Below, piece by piece: positions 56,941 through 64,000 of a DNA stretch of 64,000 nucleotides. Where the stretch lies: the NCBI GenBank assembly GCA_963920525.1, contig OY986435.1, positions 97,916,115 through 97,980,114 of the forward strand. The letters are read 5' to 3'. Numbering within the stretch: position 1 is the first letter of the stretch; every line of letters begins with the position of its first letter. Below the pieces are notes generated by a model that did no database searches, was not told where the DNA came from, and saw only the letters and a program-made list of their open reading frames with translations. The stretch comes from Dichetophora obliterata. Lineage: Eukaryota > Arthropoda > Insecta > Diptera > Sciomyzidae. A program made the translations under genes and the position numbers.

Positions 56941-57600
56941 GTACCGTTGTTACGTCTTTTGTGAAGGTATTAATATCAAACTGTTTCACGTTAGATATTT
57001 GCGAATTTCGTTTTTATATTTGGAAATAATTTTGAATATAAGAACTTCACAGTATTTAAAACGCGCTATTATAAATGGAACGGTCAATGTCACAACTAGC
57101 ACAAAAAAAACTAAACTTAAATGTTTATGACTTACAAACAACACGTGCTTTACAATAAAGGAACTTTTACCAATAATTCTTGGAACTTCTGTACTCTTTT
57201 TACATTTTTCAAGTTTTGTTGCTTTTGTTTTGCTCTCAGACAAATTGAATGTAGTCACATTAATTTTAAATTTAATAAAAAAAAAACCAAATTTGAATTT
57301 GATTTGATTTATATATGATGTATGAATATATGCTTTGATTCCTTTAATCATTTTTGTGTGTCCCCAATATTTAAAAAGATACACGATTTTGTTGCAGCGC
57401 ACTTATTTTGTTGCTATTGTTGTGCGCAACACTGTACATGTGTAAGTCCGGTGACAATGTAATATTTAAATAAAATTTTATGCCACACCCCCTTTTACCG
57501 CCCACAAATCAATAAAAATGCTATATCTCCATAAGTTTTGAAAATTAAAGATGTTAATAATAAACCTTTAAGACTAAAAAGTAAAAAATAAATAAAAAGT

Positions 57601-58190
57601 AAAAAATTTTTTTTAAAAAATAACCTTTTATTTAAAAAAGACGTGAACTAAAAGGAAAAAAATAAATGTAAGTGACGTTTGTCATATAAGTATTTAGTAG
57701 GTATATTCTAGGTGCAGGAGAACCCCTCTCTTGGTTACTCGTCATCATAGTAGAAGCGTACGAATTGGTAAGTTCTAAGGACTAATATAAATTTAGAATT
57801 TTTCAAATATATTTATATTTAAAAGCTTAAGGCATCGATGTCCGCGATCCGCTATACAGGCTAACTATACATTATCAGTGGCATTGAATCTTTTAGTAAG
57901 CTTAACTGTATATAAACTGCGATCCATTATACAGGTTTTCTAAGCAATATCAGTGCCTTAAGCTTTTAAATATAAATTTATTTGAAAAATTCTAAATTTA
58001 TATAAGTCCTTAGAACTTACCAATTTACATACGCTTATACTATGATGACGAGTAACCAAGAGAGGGGTTCTCCTGCACCTAGAATATACCTACTGAATAC
58101 ATATATGACAAATGTCACTTAAATTTATTTTTTTTATTTTTTTTTCACGTCTTTTTTAAATAAAAGGTTATTTTAAAAAAAAATTTTTTT
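57601..58190. repeat. 590-bp foldback hairpin end of composite copy B
   Basis: The left arm (about 57601-57835) and right arm (about 57957-58190) are inverted copies with small differences. Shared blocks: AACCTTTTATTTAAAAAAGACGTG, CTAGGTGCAGGAGAACCCCT, CTCTTGGTTACTCGTCATCAT and TAAATTTAGAATTTTTCAAAT. The ~120-bp centre is partly self-complementary (GCGATCC-TATACAGG words). A single arm of the same sequence ends copy A at 14115-14350. Confidence 0.92.
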
Positions 58191-58194
58191 TACT

Positions 58195-58620
58195 TTTTAA
58201 TTATTTCAACTTAACTATTGCCAGTGAACATGTTTTCGTTGCTTTGACTGCAGTGAGCTATCTTAGAGCAACAATCTGTTTGATCTGTTTTCATGTGCAC
58301 TTTTTTGTTTCGTTTGTCTTCGCTGCATCACAGACTTGATTTGATTTGATCAAACAAAGTTCGAACATATGTACATTCTGAGCAGCATATTGCCACAACC
58401 CCTCCTATGACCTACTCGAGTTTAATGCTCGCTCTCTACGCTTCGTATTACGACTCGTATTTTATTTTTATTTTCATTGTAATTTTAAATACATCCTTTG
58501 CAATTCTACGGTGGAGCTCTTTGGTAGTGTTTATGTATTTTGTGTCTATGTACACAAAATTTTTATACATGGTGCTTCAATAATCAATTCCAGTGTATTG
58601 CCTGTAGGAATATTTGCATA
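58195..58620. other. Non-coding stretch
   Basis: Nothing recognised apart from AT-rich simple sequence. Confidence 0.4.
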
Positions 58621-58975
58621 AGAAGCTTTCGAAGCCCGATACAAGAGCTATAAGCGATTCATAAGCTCACATTCCAGAAAGTTTTCTCAAGAAGCTACCT
58701 TATCGGATCTGTTTTATAGATCAATGGACACAACTAACCCAATAATATCAACAAAAAGTATCATTGCGAATATAGCCATAAAACAAATGTCTTCTTCCTT
58801 CAGAAGTTATTAACTTACTTGCAATTCCTAATAAAAATAATTTTGTCAGTTATGGAGACGAACCAATTGATGACGATGAATCCGATTACTGCACTAGGAT
58901 TCAGAGGACATTTTCAGTTTTAGATTCATTGGAGCTAAAGAACAAATTAATATTAAATAAAAACTAAATGAAAAA
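58621..58975 (+). pseudogene. Decayed C-terminal part of a transposase-like protein
   Basis: The plus-strand frame reads EAFEARYKSYKRFISSHSRK, FSQEATLSDLFYRSMDTTNP, IISTKSII. After a one-base frame change near 58800 it reads LPSEVINLLAIPN, then an acidic GDEPIDDDESDY and FSVLDSLEL. The order (basic helix, DLFxRxxxxxDPIIS, LPxEVxxLLxxP, acidic tail) resembles the end of a transposase-like family found in many copies in animals; I cannot name it. No start and no catalytic core. Confidence 0.45.
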
Positions 58976-59186
58976 ATATCTAAAAAATAAAAATAAAACA
59001 ATACCTAATAAATAAAAAATTAAAGCACATATAAAAAAGTATAAAATACAATAGAAAAAAATTAAAAAAAATGGGGTTCTTCCTGCAACCTCCAGGTGAT
59101 GGACCCTGGAAACTACAAGGAAGTAGGCTTATTGCAGGTTTTCGTAATAAAAGCATTTAGGTATTCTATAAAAATGGGATAAATAT

Positions 59187-62100
59187 ATATCACGCATTCT
59201 GTAAAACAGTAAACTTCAAAGTGAAAAAATCAACGTTATGCAAACTAAAATTTTGTGTACCATAGTTCAGCACATACTAAGAGCTGTAAGAAAAAAAACA
59301 AATACATGTCTGAGCATATACACTCATGAATTAAAGCACAGTAAGCGCATTTTTTGTAAGCAAAGTTTTTGTTTTTTATTTTCCGTGGTGAGACAATAAT
59401 ACGTTATATGAAATGAAAGTAACAGTAATAAACAGATAGGTGTATTAACTGAGATATGACATAAAATATTTAACGGAAAATTTTGTCCACCGTACGCAAC
59501 CAAAAAGACAATTTTTTAAATTGTGTAAAGCCTCCTTAAAACAAATCAAGAAGAATAGTTTTGAATGAAATTTTCAGAGTTTCTCTACCTGATTCAATCA
59601 GAGTTTTTTCACATAAAAGTATGTTTTTTTTACTTTTATTGGTTGCGTACTGGGGACACTTCAATGAATTTTGATGGGATGTCCAAGTGCGAAACTCTTC
59701 CCAATGTACATTTTTGCTTTTTACAGTAAAATTTTCTCTTAAAGGAGCCACTATACTATTAAAAAAAGATAAAAGTTCTTACATCGACAAACAAGAAATA
59801 AAAGGCATGTAATGAGCCAAGCCATGTTGGGTGTGCAGCACTTCAGGCGGTTGACACGGTGGCATTCCAGGCTGCTCGACGGCTTTTGGGGCGGTTCTTG
59901 CCATCATGTGCACACCACTGGCTCAAAACATTCTAATTTTCGTGTCAAAAATTAGAAGATAGGATAGAAAAATAAAGAAAATATCGACTAGAATTGAAGC
60001 GATTGATTAAAAGAAATACAATAAGTATAAGAAAAAAGAACCGAAATTACTATACAATTACAACCCTAAGTCTCAGTCCGTCAGCTGGAGCCATCCCACC
60101 CAGTGTCTGCCCTGTTTGGTTAGCAGCCGTGAACCACATAAGGACTCCAAGTAATTTTATATGTGGTTCCCTAATGCTGACTCTGTCACAAGTCCGTACT
60201 AAGTCCGTCCGTACCCCATGCCCTGTTTGGACTACATAGCTACAGTCCCTGCTTCGGACCTACCCAGGTTCCACACCAGCCAGCCAAAAGTTTAGCACTT
60301 CATCATTTTCAGCTAAACTCTTGGACAAAAAAAAGTATTTGAAAGCACAAAAATATCAAATTTCAAAAATTTGTTATTCACGACATTGCTTAATTTTATT
60401 AAAACAAATTTTCCATTAAAAAATACATGAGTTTGTATATATATATATGAATATATATATGTATATATAAATATATGCGTCTATATATATCTATGCACAT
60501 TCTTAATTACTATTATTTAATTTTACTTTAATTTCAATATTTAATTTTTATTTATTAATCTAGATTCCTTAGCACTTATTTTAGTATTCAAAAGAAATTA
60601 AACTGTTTATATTTTGTTTCAACTGCAGCTAGTTACACATGTGTAAATATATGTACAAAATCAATATAAAGAAAAAGAACTCACCAATTTCCCAAAACGT
60701 GAAGATGATGGCGCCAGCATCCGCTTTGTTGAGTTGAACTTTCCTTCTTTTTTTTTATGAAGTTAAATGATTAAGTTATAGTTTAGGATAAGAGAAAAAA
60801 ACCAAAAAAATTTAAACAGTTTTCCTTCCTTTTCATTTATATTAACACTGTTTTTTTTTCTAAAAAAATAGGCGGAATTCAGAATTTAAGCAAAAATGCA
60901 AACAAATTAGATAAATCAAAATTCAAATAGAATTATTACCAAAAAAATAAAAAACTATAATTTTCAATTACAAGAAAACTTAAATTCCAAAAGAAAAAAG
61001 TAAAATTAATCATTAACTCAAAGTAATCAAAAAACTGAAAACTAAAGTTCAAAATAATGCTGTAAAGCAAAATGACTAAAAAAAATTTAACTTCACTTTA
61101 CTTTACTTTACTCACTAATTCCTAATAATTTAATTAGGTACTAAATAAAATTTCAAACGCAAATTTACTTTGCCACTTTGTATCACAAAATACCCTGTAT
61201 CCTGCTTGGTATGCTAACTTCGCATCAATACATATTCTGAGGTCGTTGAACTGCTTATGTACTTTGCATATGCACGCAGTCGATCAGCTGTGTTTTGGCT
61301 CTCTGCTGCACAAACGTCGGTTGAGGTCATTAACCTTTCCCGTATTTAAACACTATTTCCAGTGTCAATCAGCTGTTTGACTGGTTGATGTTGGCTCGTG
61401 AGCGTTTGAGCTTATTTATTTAGCTAGACCTAAACTTCTCGACCGAAACTCCAACTTTAAATTTTAAATCTTTTTACACGATTTCACTTGGTTGCCGCAA
61501 TTTTTAATCGTAGTAATCTTCGATTTTTTTTGTCTCTAAAAATTCGTAGGCCCTAAAACAGCACTCCCGCTTTGCCAGGACTTGTTATATAAAAATTTCA
61601 AATTATAACCTACCTTCTACTAATATGCAATATATTCATGACTCACCTACGATGTTATGCGGTATCTATATTCACCCACCAATATATATGCGTCTATATA
61701 TAGGTACTGAAACGGGATCTCGAAATCACTGTACTAACCAGTACAACTGACCAGCGACCTAGCATTTAAACATTAAATTAATTATACTTTTTTTCTATTT
61801 TCGTTAACACAGCACAAAACTACTCACTTTGTATTTTTTAGTGTATAATATAAAAACTATTTAAGTTAAAAATTTTAAGTTTTAATTTATATAAGTAAAA
61901 AAAACACTTGGTTGTCGACCACTTTATTTAAGTACTTGTTGCTTTACTAGAATCTATTTATTCTATGTCCTCTGATTTTGCACTTAGTTTTCCCTCTAAG
62001 TCTAATATTAAGCTAGTCGGTCGTTCGTATACCAACACACAGTAAAGTTTGGCTTATTAAGTCGTTTTTTACTGCTTGCTTTACTCAACCGATTTGAGTC

Positions 62101-63193
62101 TAAGTAAACATAGAACCTTTATTTATTATCTACAACAACCTCTTATTCAAAAATATACACAATTAACCACTCAAAACCAACGTAAAAAGCGATATTTAGC
62201 CACAAATCACAAAATAAGAAAAACTCAACATCTAACTAGACTAACCATCTATTGTGACCGAGTTTTCCACTCATTCCAACAAGCCGCTCACTCTTCCGCT
62301 TTTTTCAACAATTCCAATCACAGTGGACTTTTTCCATCTGTCATTGCCTATCATTTCATATTAAATCTTAACTAGCACACGAGCTGTGACAAATTAAATG
62401 CAATAAATAAACTAAAACAAATAAAATTAAACAAAAATAGAATAAAAAACTCAAAGGATAAATACGGATGTATACTCGGTGTAATTGGTAGGTATAATTC
62501 TGCTACAGCATTACTACATGTTTTCGTTTTTTCCTTTTTTTTCTCTAGCACACAGGCTCACGTTACAGGCACTTGAAATAAATTTGCAGCTGAAAACCTT
62601 AATAAATAAATACCTAACTAAAATAATACCTCACCGATAAAATCAACGTTATTTCGACGTATTGAATGATGGAAACATATTGTCATCGCCTACTAAAGGT
62701 TCTAAACACATAAAAATATTTTTTGTAATCAAACAGTGTGAAAAATTATGATTTTTTTTTTTCTTTTTCGTACATGTCCAAATACACAACCATTGGGGAC
62801 ATCGTACGCAACCGAAATTTCAATTTTTATAATTTTTGCTTTTAACTTTGAATTAATTAAAATATCGTATTCAATTATATGCAATTTACACTTTTCATAC
62901 AAGTCAAATATTTCTTGAAATTTTAACAACACTTTGCTGATTTATTGCTTTTTTAAAAATTAACTAAACTGCGGTATTTTTAGTGTATTGCGTACGCAAC
63001 CAAGTAGAAAATTTATTTTTAGGATGATGTTTTAATAAATCGTTTAAACCAAATTTATATTTAAAGATACACATTTACTTAACAAAACTGGATATAAGAA
63101 AAAAAGTTTGAATTCGTTTTGTCATTAAAATGCACCAAAATATACGTTAAAGTACTGAAAAATGTCCCCGTACGCAACACGGAATGCGTGATA
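59187..63193. mobile_element. Possible ~4-kb element with 16-bp inverted ends
   Basis: ATATCACGCATTCTGT at 59187-59202 and, inverted, ATATCACGCATTCCGT at 63178-63193 differ at one base. Between them, near both ends, the motif GTACGCAACC recurs (59492, 59641 inverted, 62804, 62992; 9 of 10 bases at 63170). No transposase was recognised inside. A TA-rich run lies at 60437-60500 and a slightly GC-richer unassigned patch at 59.82-60.30 kb. It could be chance. Confidence 0.35.
60437..60500. repeat. TA-rich microsatellite
   Basis: Imperfect TA/TATG run. Confidence 0.85.
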
Positions 63194-63324
63194 TGTTGAC
63201 TAATGAAAATAAAGCATAGTTATACACTACACAAAACTTAATGTATTTCTTAAAAGTGGGTTCACTTCTTTTGATTGGCGTAGAATTTATGCAATATACA
63301 AACCTACTATATTTTATTTCTATA

Positions 63325-63540
63325 TCTGAAATATAAGCAATTTTATAGAGCTTTTACTATGTGGGTTGTAGGGGAAGTGGCGGTCTACGGGAGCGTGTCA
63401 TGCCCACTTTTTGTTCACATCTTTCTTTTGACGCCACATACTCACATATCAAATTGTATCTCTTTAACTCAAATATTAGCCATTTTATCGAGTTTTCACT
63501 ATGTGGGTTGTGGAGGAGCTGGGTTGTGTCTCCATGGACG
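63325..63540. repeat. Imperfect tandem duplication, ~130-bp period
   Basis: CTATGTGGGTTGT preceded by ATTTTAT(A/C)GAG(C/T)TTT occurs twice (about 63357 and 63499) with similar flanks. No coding. Confidence 0.5.
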
Positions 63541-64000
63541 GATTCCAGACAATTTTAACAGAGCATATTATTGGGCCTATATAAACATGTGTGCCAAGTT
63601 TCATTCGATTATCTGTATTACTAGCCAAGTTTTTGAATTTTGGCCATATTTTGACATATCTGGCCCACAGTTCAATGTATAAATTATTGAATACATAAAC
63701 TGAAATATTTCATAAATTTAATTTATTCCATGATATCATTGCATTTAGCAACCGCATTAAAATTATACTCGGACTGCAAGTTGTGGATAAGGTTTGTGTA
63801 TTTAATATCAACATCACTAAGTGTTAAAGTGTTTAACATCAAAACGAGTAAATGTCAGCATAAATAATGTAACAATGTATATCCGTCATTTTCAAAGTTG
63901 TCTGGATCTTGTTGTAATTTCATGTATTTTATTTCGCTTGTGTATCTTTTTCATCACGGACCACTATTTGCTCGCTTATCAGTTACAGAAACACTAGTTT
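63540..64000. other. Right window end, nothing recognised
   Basis: AT-rich sequence without a supported gene or repeat. Confidence 0.45.

Larger units (their letters stand above)
50459..57434 (-). mobile_element. Tc1-like transposon with ~220-bp TIRs, split by a Ty3/gypsy element
   Basis: The ends begin GAGTGTTGCGCA (left) and CAGTGTTGCGCA (reverse of right), flanked by TA at 50457-50458 and 57435-57436. Inverted similarity runs over about 220 bp (50459-50568 continued at 56360-56476, versus 57218-57434), with blocks AACAATAGCAACAAAAT, AAAATCGTGTATCTTTTTAA and GTCTGAGAGCAAAACAAAAG. Without the retrotransposon it would be about 1185 bp. It carries a decayed transposase (56540-56940, minus). 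Confidence 0.9.
49615..58195 (+). repeat. Composite repeat family, copy B (49615-50458 plus 57437-58195), split by a Tc1-like element
   Basis: Order on the plus strand: head (CTTGCTTCGTTCGTATG, 49618), five ~126-bp tandem units (49755-50335), second head (50337-50458), Tc1-like insertion (50459-57434), about one more unit (57437-57540), and the foldback end (57601-58190). Sequence AAATTTAACATA on the left joins CATGTGTAAGTCCGGTGAC on the right across the TA duplication, as in the first head at 49705-49730. Inverted in orientation relative to copy A. Confidence 0.85.

Noticed and set aside
60070..60240. GC-richer stretch with open frames on both strands, possible host exon
   Set aside because: No splice signals or recognisable protein pattern; contains a short hairpin (GAACCACATA / TATGTGGTTC) and repeated CCCTGTTTGG words, more like a repeat.

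Overview
The window reads as AT-rich, intergenic or pericentromeric-type nuclear DNA of an insect, most likely a fly (Diptera). The evidence is a mini-me-like repeat (48.05 kb), a gypsy/errantivirus-type retroelement with env (24.7-32.7 kb), a Ty3/gypsy element with a tRNA-Arg-type primer site, Jockey/CR1-, I- and RTE-like LINE remnants, and mariner, Tc1, hAT and piggyBac-like DNA transposons. No host gene is supported with confidence. Two short stretches (23.80 kb and 47.36-47.55 kb) have weak exon-like signals. No rRNA, CRISPR or bacterial feature is present.

Layout. 0-8 kb: a 5'-truncated R2/R4(Dong)-type LINE end meets a 1.6-kb almost pure TTA/TAA microsatellite. Next comes a minus-strand LINE (A) split by a piggyBac-like MITE and a mariner-type transposon, then a perfect 38-bp inverted repeat. 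10-17.4 kb: a minus-strand LINE (B) has its ORF1 split by a 2.6-kb hAT-like element with an 8-bp target duplication; that element carries further repeats. A small hairpin MITE sits in the RT fragment of LINE C. 17.4-24.7 kb: LINE D fragment, local duplications, a hairpin repeat, otherwise featureless. 24.69-32.74 kb: a complete errantivirus-like provirus with identical 474-bp LTRs, gag, pol and env. It has lost a catalytic RT residue and carries a frameshift before integrase.

33.6-36.3 kb: an unassigned DNA element with ~0.5-kb terminal inverted repeats, a probable 14-bp target duplication and a transposase-like remnant. A second element built of minisatellites is inserted in it. 36.4-38.5 kb: a 293-bp hairpin, an RTE-like LINE remnant (E) and a hairpin MITE. 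39.2-40.2 kb: decayed copies of repetitive arthropod protein families. 43.7-44.7 kb: a TIR element rich in GTTAAC and AGATCT palindromes with an internal tRNA-like segment. 47-48.2 kb: a hairpin MITE and a mini-me-like repeat.

49.6-58.2 kb is a three-level nest. A composite element (head, ~126-bp tandem repeats, 600-bp foldback end) is split by a Tc1-like element with ~220-bp TIRs, which is split by a Ty3/gypsy retrotransposon. A second copy of the composite family lies inside the hAT-like element at 14.1-15.1 kb in the opposite orientation. It is the best candidate here for an undescribed repeat system. 58.2-64 kb holds a decayed transposase piece and a possible 4-kb TIR element.

How the parts relate: nearly all coding signal is transposable-element protein, mostly broken. 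Target-site duplications and restored reading frames give the insertion order. The errantivirus-like provirus is the youngest large insertion, judged by its identical LTRs.
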